From contig CBDCKJ010000001.1 of the NCBI GenBank assembly GCA_965218255.1, forward strand, positions 310,001 to 374,000: 64,000 bases of DNA. The letters run 5' to 3'. This DNA comes from JAAXGI01 sp965218255 (GTDB taxonomy: Bacteria > Gemmatimonadota > Gemmatimonadetes > Longimicrobiales > Gaopeijiaceae). A model generated the notes under the pieces. The model had not been told where the DNA came from. It did not search any database and worked only from the letters and a program-made list of their open reading frames with translations. Both the position numbers and the translations under genes were made by a program. Of this stretch, positions 1-9,752 are shown piece by piece. How positions within the stretch are numbered: position 1 is the first letter of the stretch; the number at the start of each line of letters is the position of its first letter.

Positions 1-305
1 CGCCCCCGGGTCTCATGGATGCCGTCGATATTCCGGTGGAGCCCTGCCGTACTCGGAGCTGGAGGTTGGCGGGCCTCTCTCAGGACCGTGCTCAACACCT
101 GGACTCCGTGCGAGCAGCGCCTTCGTCGGCGAGCCTCAAGTCGGGCAGGGCAGGGCTCGGCACCCGGTGACACGGGTGTTTCGCGCAAGGTCCCGGACCT
201 CACCGTGCCGCACTGCGTCAGCGGTGTCGATCTCGCGCCGGGGAATTCGGGAGTGACACGGTCCGGAGGACGGCCTCGCGGGGCCGCTCCGCCAGCGGGC
301 AACCG
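1..305. other. No supported gene
   Basis: Open frames here are typical of GC-rich DNA and none shows a recognisable domain, signal peptide or ribosome site. It lies downstream of the minus-strand lipoprotein that ends at 306. Confidence 0.5.
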
Positions 306-731
306 TCACCGTGCCGGGTCTGCGACGCCGCTCCGGAGGAAGACCGCCGGGCCGTCGAGGGGGAGTCCGGTGATATTGCCGAACATCCGGTGCGTTCTCG
401 TGAGTTCCCCTGTGAAGGTCGCGTGAACTTCTCCCCAGTAGCGCTCGAGCGTGAGCCGGATCTCCTGTCCCCTAGAGGCGGTTCCGGTGACGGCACCCGA
501 GAACAGGAACGCCCCGCGTCTCTCCCACCAGCCTGCGATCGATCCGTCCCCGCTCTCCGTGATATTCAGGGTAAGATTACGCCCCTCTTCGATTTGCTGC
601 AGGCTGCCGACACCGTTCCAGGTTCCCGTCATGGTCAGTGCATCCGGGCTCGTGGCCGAATCGCACGCCGACAGGGGAAGGACCACGAGGGCAACCACCG
701 AGAATCGCTTTCGGAGCGGTGTCGTATTCAC
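306..731 (-). CDS. Small putative lipoprotein, unknown function
   Basis: A 141-residue protein if it starts at the GTG at 731; the frame is open further upstream, but that part reads as arginine/proline-rich shadow sequence. The chosen start gives a classic lipoprotein signal: basic n-region (PLRKR), hydrophobic core and lipobox LSAC with the lipidated Cys at residue 23. The mature part is rich in short beta-like stretches (TGTWNG..., ITGLPLDGP) and resembles small secreted beta-sandwich lipoproteins, but I recognise no family. It would be anchored in the inner or outer membrane facing the periplasm. No adjacent gene suggests a partner. Confidence 0.6.
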   Translation of the reverse strand: MNTTPLRKRFSVVALVVLPLSACDSATSPDALTMTGTWNGVGSLQQIEEGRNLTLNITESGDGSIAGWWERRGAFLFSGAVTGTASRGQEIRLTLERYWGEVHATFTGELTRTHRMFGNITGLPLDGPAVFLRSGVADPAR

Positions 732-1422
732 TGCTGATCCCGGCGGGGGGATGGGGGAGGCACGATGTGCATGTTGCTCCGGGCGGACGCGTCGGAGCAA
801 GTGGCGGTCGGCTCCGGCACCTCCCCCGGCCTGCGGGCAGGGTAGGCGCGCGCGCTCGAGGCGAGGATACGCGGGAGTGGCCACCTGCACCCGGGCCTGC
901 GCCCGGCCGCTCGATCCAGGCGGTGCGGCGTGCCCTGCCGGCGGAGGTTCGAGGCGCCCCCGGGGAGGACCGCTTTCCGTTCCGTGCCCGCCAGTCGACG
1001 GCTGGAAGGTGCGCCGCACTTTCGGCCGGAAGGTTCCGCCGGGGGAAGCCGGGAGACGGCCTGCGCCTCGCAGGGCGTGAGGCGGTCGGGACTGCGGCCG
1101 GGTTCCAGGCGGAAGATTACGAGTAGGGTCGAGGCCGGCTGGAGTTGTGCAGGCCGCGGGTCGCGGGGCGTGAGGGGCCGGTCATCGGCCCGGGTTGGGA
1201 GGGGAAGTCGTCGACGGTGGTGATAGACCAGGGAAGTTGAAGGCGGCAGCGTGCGCGAACGTACGTTTTCGAATGGCCTCCTGCAGCCGATGCGGACGCG
1301 ACGCAGGTCGCCGGTCACGCGCCTCCCCCCCGCTCCAGCTGATCGCTCCGCTGGTGAAGCAGCTTCCCGCGACGGCGTGCCTCCGGGGCGTGCGGATGCG
1401 CCTGGGCCCGGGTCCAGCCCTG
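732..1422. other. No supported gene
   Basis: About 700 bases between the lipoprotein start and the transposase remnant. The long frames on both strands are compositionally biased (Arg/Pro/Gly/Ala) without motifs. The missing 3' half of the transposase is not detectable here. Confidence 0.5.
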
Positions 1423-2042
1423 CTATGGACGCTGGCGCTCCACGACCTCCATATCTTGCTGCGTCGGCGTCTCGGTTCCCGAGGCGCGGGCCACCTCCTC
1501 CAGCCACGCATGGAAGCCCTTCCCGTCGCCGCGCCGGACGATCGTGCTCATCGCCTCGTCCGCCTCCAGCTTCGTCGAATCGTCGTCCGGCGTCTTGGCG
1601 GCGAGCACTGCACCCGGCCGAACACCGCGGCGTGCGCTTCCACGCTCAGGCACCTTCGCGTCTTCGACAGGCTCGAACGGTCCGGCCGTCTGTTCACGGG
1701 CCCGTGTCCCAGAAACTCACGAAGCGAAAGCGAGTCCGCACACGGCCAGGCGATGCCCCGCTCCCCGTCGATCCCTTCGAGATGCCCGACCATCAGCATC
1801 CGGAAATACGCGCCAGGAGGAACGTCCGGCCGGCCCCGATCCTCCGCATAGGCCTCACGGCACGCCTCGTTCGCGAACTCGTCGAACCCGCTGTCCTCCA
1901 GAAGCTCGTTCAGCGCCCGGTAGAGCGGGTTGTCCGGTACATGCGGATCGCGCCCGCTCCCACGAGCCGCTGGCCTTTCCGAGCCTTCCATCGCCTGCCT
2001 CTCGCCATCGTCGTCCTCGCCGCCGGAAACCTTCATGACCAT
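1423..2042 (-). pseudogene. Decayed DUF772/IS1182-like transposase fragment
   Basis: Two minus-strand frames together encode the N-terminal part of an IS5-superfamily (IS1182-like, DUF772) transposase. The first frame, from about 2042 to about 1630, contains the typical DNA-binding region: VPDNPLYRALNELL, then PPGAYFRMLMVGHLEGI, then WPCADSLSLREFLG. Reading then shifts frame to DSTKLEADEAMSTIVRRGD and PTQQDMEVV, ending at 1423. About 20 residues around the frame change are missing, and the catalytic C-terminal half is absent. It is therefore frameshifted and 3'-truncated, a dead insertion-sequence remnant. I see no terminal inverted repeats. Confidence 0.8.
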
Positions 2043-2261
2043 CGAAATCACCGCGGCGGCCCGGCCCGGTCTCTGTCCACGGGCTGCCGGCTGCCGGATT
2101 GCGGGCCGTCGCGACATCTCTTGCGTCCGGGACGGCTCGACGTGCGGGAAGCGATCCCTAGCGCGGGGGCCTCGCAGGGGTCATGCTGAATGCTACCTGC
2201 ACAAGTTGTCGAGGGAGGGGAGCCTCGAGGATGGCTCTCGCTCCTGACCTAGCCCAATGCC

Positions 2262-2268
2262 AAGGAGG
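2262..2268 (+). promoter_or_regulatory. Strong Shine-Dalgarno deciding a GTG start
   Basis: AAGGAGG ends four bases before the GTG at 2273. It fixes the start of the beta-propeller lipoprotein downstream of the upstream ATG at 2183, which lacks a comparable site. Confidence 0.75.
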
Positions 2269-2272
2269 GACC

Positions 2273-3532
2273 GTGCCAACTCACTCAACGCCCCACCGGT
2301 TCTATTCAATGATTGCGGTTCTCGCCACGACTGCGATGGCTGGCTGCAGTGCGCAGGAGAGCGCTTCGCAGCCGGAAGCAATGTCCGAGGCGAGCATGGG
2401 CAGCATGCAGTCGGGGATGCTCGTCCACGATGGCCAGGAGCTGTATGGACACTACATGCAGCCCCAGCCCTTCCCGCAGCCGCTCCCCGACGATGACCAT
2501 AGCCACGACGGTTGGACGTGGGGATCCATGGGTGCGGTGTATGCCGAGAACGCCGACAAGATCTGGATCGCGATGCGCGGCGAGCTACCGCTCCCTCCGG
2601 GCAACGCGCCATGGACTCCGTACGCCTTGCTCGATCCGTTTCGAGGAAACGCTTCGCCCACGGACGACAACGGGAATCGGGGTTACGAGCGGCGATATCT
2701 TCACGTAATGATTGCAGTGAACTCGGATGGAGACCTCGTCGAGTACTGGCCAGAGCACGACGGGCTCTTCGATGTCCGGGGCGGTCGCGGTCCGCACAAG
2801 ATCAAGATGAGCCCCTACGACGACGACAAGCACATCTGGGTGGTGGATGACAACCTGCACCAGATTCACAAGTTCACCTACGACGGGGATCTCGTCCTTA
2901 CGCACGGCGAGCGCGGGGTGTCCGGGCGCGGCCCGAACAACTTTGCCCGTCCTACGGACATCGCGTGGCTCCCCGACGGGACGTACTTCATAAGCGACGG
3001 CTATGTGGGTACACGCGTCGCGAAGTATGACGCCGACGACAACTTCATCATGGACTGGGGGCAGGAGCCCGGCGATCCGGCGAACCCGGGCCCCTACGAG
3101 TTCGACACCGTCCACGCGATCACGATCAGCGAGGACCGTCTCCTCTACGTATCAGACCGGGCGCACGCGCGGATCCAGGTATTCGACGAGAACGGAGAGT
3201 TCCAGTTCATGTTCCCGACCGGGCCGCGGGGCGAGTCGCTCCCCTACGCGATAGAGGTCATGCGCGATCCGTCGGGAGAAGAGGTCCTCTGGATCGCGGA
3301 CGGCGGCACCGGCCGCATGCTCAAGTTCGATATGGAGGGGAATTTCCTCTACGGCTGGGGGACGCCGGGCAACGACTTCGGGCACTTCAACGGCCCGCAT
3401 TCGATCACGACCGATCAGGACGGGAATCTCTACATTTCGGAAGTCTTCGCCGGACGAGTGCAGAAGTTCGTGCCCAGGGCCGGCGCCGACCCGAGGAAGC
3501 TGGTTGGCCAGCAGCTTCGGGAGTACAACTGA
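2273..3532 (+). CDS. NHL/six-bladed beta-propeller lipoprotein
   Basis: A 419-residue secreted protein with a lipoprotein signal (AMAGC, lipid Cys25). The mature protein carries repeated NHL-type blades with the pattern 'D..G.L.....G..V..F...G': for example HIWVVDDNLHQIHKFTYDGD, YFISDGYVGTRVAKYDADDNF, LYVSDRAHARIQVFDENGEF and LYISEVFAGRVQKF. These resemble the propeller of peptidyl-alpha-hydroxyglycine alpha-amidating lyase and many uncharacterised bacterial NHL proteins. NHL propellers usually act as binding scaffolds or lyases in the periplasm; I cannot name a substrate. A His-rich stretch (about 75-80, DDDHSHD) might bind metal. It stands alone and converges on the beta-barrel gene at 3724-4569. 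Confidence 0.85.
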   Translation: MPTHSTPHRFYSMIAVLATTAMAGCSAQESASQPEAMSEASMGSMQSGMLVHDGQELYGHYMQPQPFPQPLPDDDHSHDGWTWGSMGAVYAENADKIWIAMRGELPLPPGNAPWTPYALLDPFRGNASPTDDNGNRGYERRYLHVMIAVNSDGDLVEYWPEHDGLFDVRGGRGPHKIKMSPYDDDKHIWVVDDNLHQIHKFTYDGDLVLTHGERGVSGRGPNNFARPTDIAWLPDGTYFISDGYVGTRVAKYDADDNFIMDWGQEPGDPANPGPYEFDTVHAITISEDRLLYVSDRAHARIQVFDENGEFQFMFPTGPRGESLPYAIEVMRDPSGEEVLWIADGGTGRMLKFDMEGNFLYGWGTPGNDFGHFNGPHSITTDQDGNLYISEVFAGRVQKFVPRAGADPRKLVGQQLREYN

Positions 3533-3551
3533 GCGCGAATGCGGTAACGGA

Positions 3552-3596
3552 CGGGAGATTCGGGGCACTGCGGTGGCGGTGGCCCCGAACCTCCCG
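3552..3596. terminator. Bidirectional hairpin between convergent genes
   Basis: A 15-bp inverted repeat with one mismatch (arms 3552-3566 and 3582-3596) and a 15-base loop, lying 20 bases after the + strand lipoprotein stop. It precedes the end of the converging minus-strand gene. There is no clear T-run, so function as a terminator is inferred from position. Confidence 0.55.
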
Positions 3597-3723
3597 ACCG
3601 CGTTGACCGGTCCTGCTGCGCAGCTCGGGAGAGAAGAGCGGCGTCTCGTCCGCCTGAAGACCGTACCCCCGGTCAGTCGTGCTCCGCGTCGACGAGCAAA
3701 GCTGATCGTTGCCGGAGCCCGCG

Positions 3724-4569
3724 TCAGAGCGACCAGCGCGTGAAGTACCCCACGATGAGCGATGTGCCTCCCGGGAGATTCTGCCCACGTAGCGGCACCC
3801 GGAGCCCGAGGCTCACGGCGCCGGGCCCGGCGGCGTAGGAAAGCCTCGGCATCAGCTGGTGCAGCGACCGTTCCGCGCTTCGGAGCGGGATTCCCTCGAT
3901 CACGGGCGTGGTGACGCTCGTCATCCCCTCGATGGTGAGCTGTACGCCGACCCGGCCGAGGTTCCCCCCGATCTGGGCGAGATAGAACGCCTCGTCGGCG
4001 TAATCCCTCTGCGCATCTTCATTGGGCTCCCGCCACCGGTACCCCGTCCACCCGCTCACGTACAGATCGGCGGGCCAGAAGGAGTGGCCGAGCTCTACGG
4101 TCGCCTCCCAGTCCGTCTGGCCGTCGCCGAGCGGGATGACTTCTGAAGCCACGGCGAAGTCCCCGACGCTGACCTTGGCCCCGCCCCGGATCGAGAGGGG
4201 AAGGTCAGATCCGAGGTACCGGAGGGGTGCGATCCGCAGGTAGAGCTTCGTATCGCCGATCCCGGAACGCAGCCGATCGGCTCGGAAGTCGTCGTAGCGG
4301 AGCCGGTGGTAGGGCAGCTGAAGCCATCCGTCCACGCCGGGGAGCAGCCCGGCCGCGAGGGTCAGGAAGGCGGAGGTGCTCACCGCGTGTCCCTCGGCGA
4401 AGAATTCCCGGAGCCGGCCGTCGAACTCGAAGGCCTCCCGCGTGTCGAGGTGGTAGACCGATACGTCCGCCCACCCCTCGCCGGGCTCGGAGACCCATTG
4501 CCCCTCCACGGCATTCGGGATGAGGGTGGTTGCGACCCATGCAGCGCAGATGGCCCGGCTCGTCGTCAC
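3724..4569 (-). CDS. Putative outer-membrane beta-barrel protein
   Basis: A 281-residue protein from the GTG at 4569. A strong AGGAGG lies about nine bases upstream, and this start leads directly into a signal peptide (AICAAWVATTLIPNAVEG, cleavage before QW). The frame is open to 4701, but that extension reads as non-signal sequence. The mature protein alternates hydrophobic and polar residues with many aromatic and Gly turns (GWLQLPYHRLRYDDF, RIGVQL-type strands, YVSGWTGYRW), typical of a transmembrane barrel of about 12 strands, and ends in WSL. It resembles uncharacterised bacterial outer-membrane transport proteins. Substrate unknown. Confidence 0.65.
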   Translation of the reverse strand: MTTSRAICAAWVATTLIPNAVEGQWVSEPGEGWADVSVYHLDTREAFEFDGRLREFFAEGHAVSTSAFLTLAAGLLPGVDGWLQLPYHRLRYDDFRADRLRSGIGDTKLYLRIAPLRYLGSDLPLSIRGGAKVSVGDFAVASEVIPLGDGQTDWEATVELGHSFWPADLYVSGWTGYRWREPNEDAQRDYADEAFYLAQIGGNLGRVGVQLTIEGMTSVTTPVIEGIPLRSAERSLHQLMPRLSYAAGPGAVSLGLRVPLRGQNLPGGTSLIVGYFTRWSL

Positions 4570-4770
4570 CCGCAACGCCCCTCCTCGACCCGTCCGGTGA
4601 ATCGTGAGGCCAACGCCCGCCGCCCGCGCCAGCTTCTCCTCCGAGGGATACTTCGCTCCGCTCCCCGGAGGGCGCAAGCGATCGGGTAGGCTTGACATCA
4701 CCGCTCCGAGAGAATAGCAATCGAAGGTCTAGTGAACCCGGATTTCCCTCGCGACCCCTGACTCCCGAGG

Positions 4771-5922
4771 ATGAAAATGCGATTTGCCATCACACTGGCA
4801 GCGCTCATGGCGCTGGCCGCAACCGCCCCCGCATCGGCCCAGCAGGTCGATGTCGCCGAGCCCTACAAGCTAGGTACCTTCGAGATCGGCGGGATGACGA
4901 CGGTGGGACTCGTGTATCGCGACGCCCTGGTCGTGGAGCTGAATGCGGCGAACGCCGTGCTTGAGACCGATCCGGCCTATCCGGCCATCCCGATGCCCGG
5001 GGACTTGATCGAGCTCATCGGCCGTTACGAGTACGGGTTCAAGTACCGCTTGTACGAGATCACGAATTACCTGGTCGAGAATGGGCGCCTCCAGGGGAGC
5101 GGGCGGGCAGACTTTGTCCACGACGTGGAGGACGTCCACATCCTGCCCCCGCTCCAGTACCCCGGGAAGATCCTGAACGCGGCCGTGAACTTCTACACCC
5201 ACGTGAGCGAGGGCGCCTCTCCCGCAGAGCGGGAGGTCGCGCAGCGGCAGCGGCGCGAGGACAGGGGCGTGCCCTACCTCTTCCTGAAGCCCGCGCGCGG
5301 CGCGGTCATCACGACAGGCGACCCGATCGTGATCCCCTACGGCCGCGACCGCACGGACTGGGAGGTGGAGCTCGGAGCCGTCATCGGAACGACCGCTCGT
5401 TACGTGACCGCGGCCGAGGCGCAGGACCACGTGTTCGGATACATTGTCAGCATCGACGTGTCCGACCGGGGCGGGCGCCCGCCGGGAGGCTACGGCCAGG
5501 GTCAGGACTGGTTTGTCGGCAAGGGGCATCAGACGTTTGCACCCCAGGGTCCGTGGGTTGCACCCAAGGAGTTCTTCGGGGACCCGATGCAGAGCTTCCG
5601 GCAGACACTGAGCGTCGGCGGTCAGGTGCTTCAGGAAGCGGGTCCCGGCGACATGATTCACTCGCTCTGGGATCTCATCGAATACGCTTCCTCGATCATT
5701 GCGCTCTACCCGGGCGACGTCATCAACAACGGGACCTCGGGCGGCACGCTTGGTGGTTCCACGGATGTCCGCGGCGAGGCCGGATACCTGCGGCCAGGTG
5801 AGGTCATCGAGGCTACGATCGACGGGATCGGCACCCTTCGCCACACTGCGGTCGCGGGGGAGCGCCCCGCGGGCGACATGGGCGTGAGGCTCCCCCCGGT
5901 GAGCAGCTACCGGGACAACTGA
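4771..5922 (+). CDS. Exported fumarylacetoacetate hydrolase-family enzyme
   Basis: 383 residues. A clear Sec signal peptide (RFAITLAALMALAATAPASAQQ) precedes a complete FAH fold. Family landmarks are DWEVELGAVIG (about 196-206), where the Glu residues normally coordinate Mg/Mn, GKGHQTFAPQGPW (about 250), LIEYASSIIALYPGDVI, and the NNGTSGG stretch near the end. FAH-superfamily enzymes cleave C-C bonds in, or decarboxylate, beta-keto acids and are normally cytosolic, so export is notable. The ribosome site GAGG sits directly against the first ATG and is better spaced for the ATG at 4777. A strong hairpin terminator follows, so the gene looks monocistronic. Confidence 0.88.
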   Translation: MKMRFAITLAALMALAATAPASAQQVDVAEPYKLGTFEIGGMTTVGLVYRDALVVELNAANAVLETDPAYPAIPMPGDLIELIGRYEYGFKYRLYEITNYLVENGRLQGSGRADFVHDVEDVHILPPLQYPGKILNAAVNFYTHVSEGASPAEREVAQRQRREDRGVPYLFLKPARGAVITTGDPIVIPYGRDRTDWEVELGAVIGTTARYVTAAEAQDHVFGYIVSIDVSDRGGRPPGGYGQGQDWFVGKGHQTFAPQGPWVAPKEFFGDPMQSFRQTLSVGGQVLQEAGPGDMIHSLWDLIEYASSIIALYPGDVINNGTSGGTLGGSTDVRGEAGYLRPGEVIEATIDGIGTLRHTAVAGERPAGDMGVRLPPVSSYRDN

Positions 5923-5969
5923 GTCGGGTCCTTTCCTGACGCGGCCGTCGTAGTTCAGATCGGCAGTGC

Positions 5970-6006
5970 GATGCGCCGGCCGGTTCCCGGAACCGGCCGG
6001 CGCATC
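5970..6006 (+). terminator. Strong hairpin terminator
   Basis: A perfect 16-bp inverted repeat (5970-5985 pairing with 5991-6006) with a five-base loop, followed by CGTTTA, 47 bases after the FAH-family stop codon. The next + strand gene starts about 290 bases later. Confidence 0.8.
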
Positions 6007-6294
6007 CGTTTACCGGCGTGACACGCCGCGCGCACATGACAGTCGGGAACCGCAGGGGTATCTTCCCCCTCCGCCCTCCCCGTTGGCGCGCGCGACCGCT
6101 CCAGCGGCGGAGATGTGCGCCGAGGGTGCGTGGCCGTCGCTGGAGGGCGCGTCCGAATCCAGCGGAAAGGCAGCCTCGCTCACCGCGAGTCCTCGCCGCT
6201 CTCGGTGCGTCGATCACCACCGGGCGGTGCGAGGTAAGGGAGGCGACCCTTGCTTTCAGAACCCTTGGCTACTAGGCGAACCCGGGGGGTTCCT

Positions 6295-8268
6295 ATGACT
6301 CGGAATCGGGGGCTCGGGGGCGCGACGACGGTGGGCCGGCGGATCATGGGCGTCCTCCCCGCGGCGATCCTCCTCCTCTTCGCGGCCGCGGGTGAGTCGC
6401 TCGCCCAGGTTACGCGGGCGGAGGTCCGGGTGGCGGAGTCGCCCGCGCTCGGCGGTGCGCACTTCGGCGACATCGGTGCGTACGAACGCCTCCGCGGCAC
6501 GCTCCACGGGGAGATCGATCCGGCAGACCCGAGGCACCGGGGCATCGTCAACCTCGAGTCCGCCCCCCGTAATGTGCGTGGGCGAGTCGAGTACCGCACC
6601 GTGGTGGAGATCTACCGGCCCGTCGATATGGGGCGCTGGAACGGGGTGCTCTACCACACGGTGCCGAATCGCGGCCGGCCGCGGGTCCCGGACCAGGCGC
6701 TGCTCGAACGTGGGTTCGCCTTCGTGATGGTGGGCTGGCAGGGCGACCTTGTCCCGACCGCAACGAACATCGTTGCCGAACTCCCCCGGGCCAGCAACCC
6801 GGACGGGTCGCCGATCGTGGGCACCGCCCTCGAGGAGTTCATCTTCGGGGACGACGATGCGGTCTCGACGGCAGGACTCACCTATCCCGCCGCATCGCTC
6901 GACCCGAGCGGGGGAAGCCTCACGGTTCGGGCGACCCAGGCCGCGCCCCGGTCCACTCCGGCAGACCTCCGGTGGAGCTACGAGGGCCAGAGCCGGATAC
7001 GGGTCGAGCGAGCCGCCGGATTCGACGGCGGAGCGATCTATGAGTTCATCTACGAGGCGCGCGACCCCATCGTCATGGGCCTCGGGTTCGCAGCGATGAG
7101 GGACGCGATCTCGTTTCTCCGCTACGAGGCGGCGAACCTGGAGGGAAACGCGAACCCCCTCCTGTTCGGAGAGCTCCCGAGGACGGCGCTCTCCATCGGC
7201 ATCTCCCAGAGCGGGCGTTACCTGAGGGACTTCCTTTATCAGGGATTCAACGAGGACGTCCAGGCCCGGATCGTCTTCGAGGGCCTGCACCCGGATATAG
7301 CGGGCTCCCGAAAGACGTTCACGAACTACGAGTTCGGCCAACCCGGGCGCTGGCAGAAGCAGCATGAGGATCACCTCTTCCCCGGCGACCAGTTCCCCTT
7401 CACCTACTCGACGCTCACGGACCCGGTCAGCGGACGGTCGGACGGACTCCTCCGGCGTTGCCGGGCCACCCGCACCTGCCCGAAGATCATACAGACGGAC
7501 GGCGAGGCCGAGCTCTGGCAGGCGCGCGCCTCGCTCGTCGTCACGAATCCGCTGGGCGGGGACGTGGAGCTCCCCGAGAATGTCCGCGCCTACCTCCTGG
7601 CCGGGACGGAGCACGGTGGGGGCGGAGGCGTGCATGTCGAGTCGCCCACGTCCGGGTTCTGCCAGAACCTCCGCAATCCCATGGATCTGGGCCAGATCCG
7701 CACCGCGCTCACCGTTGCGCTCTACGAATGGGTGGAAGACGGCGTAGAGCCGCCCCCGAGCCGTTTTCCGACCGTCGCGGGAGGCGGGCTCCGCCACGCG
7801 GCGGATATCGGGTTTCCGGAGATCCCTGGCGTGACCTACTCGGGCAGCTACAACCCGCTTCGCCTCCTCGACCACCGCTCGATCCCGCCCCGGGAGGGGG
7901 ACTCGTACACGGTGCTCGTCGGGCGGGTGGATGCGGACGGGAACATGATCGACGGCGTGAGGCACCCGAATCTCGCCGTTCCTATCGGAACGTACACCGG
8001 CTGGAACCTGAGACGGGAAGGGTTCGGCGAAGGCGGCCAGTGCGCCGGAGCCGGTTCCTTCATTCCCTTCGCCGCCACTGCGGCCGCCCGCCACGGCTCG
8101 GGGGACCCGAGGGTTTCGGTCGAAGAGCGCTTTCCCACCCGCGATGTGTATGTCGCGGCGGTTTCGCGTGAGGCCCAGGTCCTCGTCGAGGAGCGATTTC
8201 TCCTGCCGGGCGACGCAGCGGAAATCGTCGAGCGGGCCCGGATGAGTTCGGTCGGACGAGAGCGTTGA
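6295..8268 (+). CDS. Exported alpha/beta hydrolase domain protein
   Basis: 657 residues from the ATG at 6295 (an upstream in-frame start at 6250 is possible). The signal peptide has core VLPAAILLLFAAAGESLAQ. The body matches the large 'alpha/beta hydrolase domain' family: the strand-nucleophile-helix motif GISQSGR places the nucleophile at Ser306, and a conserved N-terminal part (GDIGAYERLRGTLHGEIDP, GVLYHTVPNRGR) is present. Members are predicted periplasmic esterases or hydrolases with unknown substrates. The C-terminal third (GGGLRHAADIGFP..., LVGRVDADGN) is typical of the same family. It is followed closely by the quinoprotein at 8319, suggesting co-transcription. Confidence 0.82.
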   Translation: MTRNRGLGGATTVGRRIMGVLPAAILLLFAAAGESLAQVTRAEVRVAESPALGGAHFGDIGAYERLRGTLHGEIDPADPRHRGIVNLESAPRNVRGRVEYRTVVEIYRPVDMGRWNGVLYHTVPNRGRPRVPDQALLERGFAFVMVGWQGDLVPTATNIVAELPRASNPDGSPIVGTALEEFIFGDDDAVSTAGLTYPAASLDPSGGSLTVRATQAAPRSTPADLRWSYEGQSRIRVERAAGFDGGAIYEFIYEARDPIVMGLGFAAMRDAISFLRYEAANLEGNANPLLFGELPRTALSIGISQSGRYLRDFLYQGFNEDVQARIVFEGLHPDIAGSRKTFTNYEFGQPGRWQKQHEDHLFPGDQFPFTYSTLTDPVSGRSDGLLRRCRATRTCPKIIQTDGEAELWQARASLVVTNPLGGDVELPENVRAYLLAGTEHGGGGGVHVESPTSGFCQNLRNPMDLGQIRTALTVALYEWVEDGVEPPPSRFPTVAGGGLRHAADIGFPEIPGVTYSGSYNPLRLLDHRSIPPREGDSYTVLVGRVDADGNMIDGVRHPNLAVPIGTYTGWNLRREGFGEGGQCAGAGSFIPFAATAAARHGSGDPRVSVEERFPTRDVYVAAVSREAQVLVEERFLLPGDAAEIVERARMSSVGRER

Positions 8269-8318
8269 ACAACGGGGGGCCGCTCGCCGGTCCCGTACCA
8301 ACTACGGAGCAGCAGAGC

Positions 8319-9752
8319 ATGTTCCTGATCGAGCGTCTATACCCCGGCGGAATCCTGGTGGTCGCACTCCTTCAAGCGATCTCTCTCCATGCCCAGACGT
8401 CGAACGATCCGTTCGGGGCGCCGCTCTCGGCGAACGGGAACGTGATCCGGGTCGACTACGAAGAGTTTACCGAGATTCCGGACGTGGGGAGCGAGACGTC
8501 CCGGATGATGCAGCTCGAGGACGAACCGGTGAGCGGCCGGATGTTCCTGAACGGGATGCGTGGACCGATCTATACCGTCGGTTACGACGGGAGTGTCGCC
8601 ATGTACCTCGATATCAATGCCCCGGAGTGGGGCGTCTCCGTCGAGGCCGGCGGGCGGGAGCGCGGTTTTCAGAGCTTCGCGCTTCACCCCCAGTTCGGTC
8701 AGGCAGGCGCCCCGGGCTACGGAAAGCTCTACACCTGGACGGACACGAACGACACTGCCGCGGCCCCCGACTTCGTCTCGGGGGGCGGGGAGGACTCGCA
8801 CGATACCGTGCTTCTCGAATGGACGGCGGACGACGCCTCCGGCGCGCGCTACGACGGGGGCGCCCCTCGGGAGCTGATGCGCTTCGAGCAGCCGTTCGGG
8901 AACCACAACGGGGGGCAAATCGGCTTCAGCCCCCTCGCCTCGCCGGGGGATGCTGACTTCGGGCTCCTCTATATGGGCGTCGCGGACGGGGGGAGCGGCG
9001 GGGATCCGCTCGATCTCGCGCAGGACCTGACCTCCGGGTTCGGGAAGATCTTCCGCATCGATCCTCTCGGCTCCGACAGCGGGAACGAAGCGTACGGGAT
9101 CCCGCCGGACAACCCCTTCGCGGGCGACGGTGATCCCGACATGTTGGGCGAGATTTACGCCTATGGCGTCCGGAACCCGCAGCGGTTCGCGTGGGATCCG
9201 GACAACGGGAATCTCTTCCTTGCCGATATCGGGCAGAACATCGTGGAGGAGCTCAGCCTCGTCGCGAGGGGCGCGAACCTGGGGTGGAACGACTGGGAGG
9301 GGAGCTACCGCTTCATCAGTCGGCAGGCGGTCGATCTCGCTGCGCCAAGAAGCGATCCGAGCGTCACCTACCCGGTCGCGGAGTACGGGCAGCTCGATCC
9401 TCTCTTTCAGCCCCAGTCCGCCGCCTCCGGCGTCTACGTCTACCGGGGCGCCGAGATCCCCCAGCTGGCGGATCTCGTGCTGTTCACGGATCTGCCGAGC
9501 GGGGAGATCCTGCACATCCATGCGGATGACCTCCCCGACGGGGGCCAGGCGGAGATTGGACGCGTGCTCCTGAACGACGGGGGCGAAGCCAGGACGGTCC
9601 TCGACATCGTGCGGGCGAAGAACCTGGAGAAGGGGCGTGACCCCGCGACTCGTGTGGATCTGCACCTGGCGGCAGGACCGGCGGGTCAGGTCTTTCTCCT
9701 GAACAAGCACGACGGGGTCCTGAGGCGCCTCGTCCCGGACGCCGACCCCTGA
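8319..9752 (+). CDS. PQQ-dependent sugar dehydrogenase family (GSDH) protein
   Basis: 477 residues with a signal peptide (ILVVALLQAISLHAQ) and a six-bladed glucose/sorbosone dehydrogenase propeller. Diagnostic stretches are FALHPQFGQ, FGNHNGGQIGFSP (the His region used for PQQ contact in soluble glucose dehydrogenase), DLTSGFGKIFRIDP, YGVRNPQRFAWDP and ADIGQNIVEELSLV, NLGWNDWEG. It should act in the periplasm, oxidising a sugar or another alcohol or aldehyde; the exact substrate cannot be read. A TTG start at 8265 would overlap the hydrolase stop, but the ATG at 8319 gives the better signal peptide. No PQQ synthesis genes are in view. Confidence 0.85.
   Translation: MFLIERLYPGGILVVALLQAISLHAQTSNDPFGAPLSANGNVIRVDYEEFTEIPDVGSETSRMMQLEDEPVSGRMFLNGMRGPIYTVGYDGSVAMYLDINAPEWGVSVEAGGRERGFQSFALHPQFGQAGAPGYGKLYTWTDTNDTAAAPDFVSGGGEDSHDTVLLEWTADDASGARYDGGAPRELMRFEQPFGNHNGGQIGFSPLASPGDADFGLLYMGVADGGSGGDPLDLAQDLTSGFGKIFRIDPLGSDSGNEAYGIPPDNPFAGDGDPDMLGEIYAYGVRNPQRFAWDPDNGNLFLADIGQNIVEELSLVARGANLGWNDWEGSYRFISRQAVDLAAPRSDPSVTYPVAEYGQLDPLFQPQSAASGVYVYRGAEIPQLADLVLFTDLPSGEILHIHADDLPDGGQAEIGRVLLNDGGEARTVLDIVRAKNLEKGRDPATRVDLHLAAGPAGQVFLLNKHDGVLRRLVPDADP

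Noticed and set aside
6256..8301. 681-codon minus-strand frame opposite the alpha/beta hydrolase
   Set aside because: Antisense shadow; the + strand product has a signal peptide and catalytic motif.
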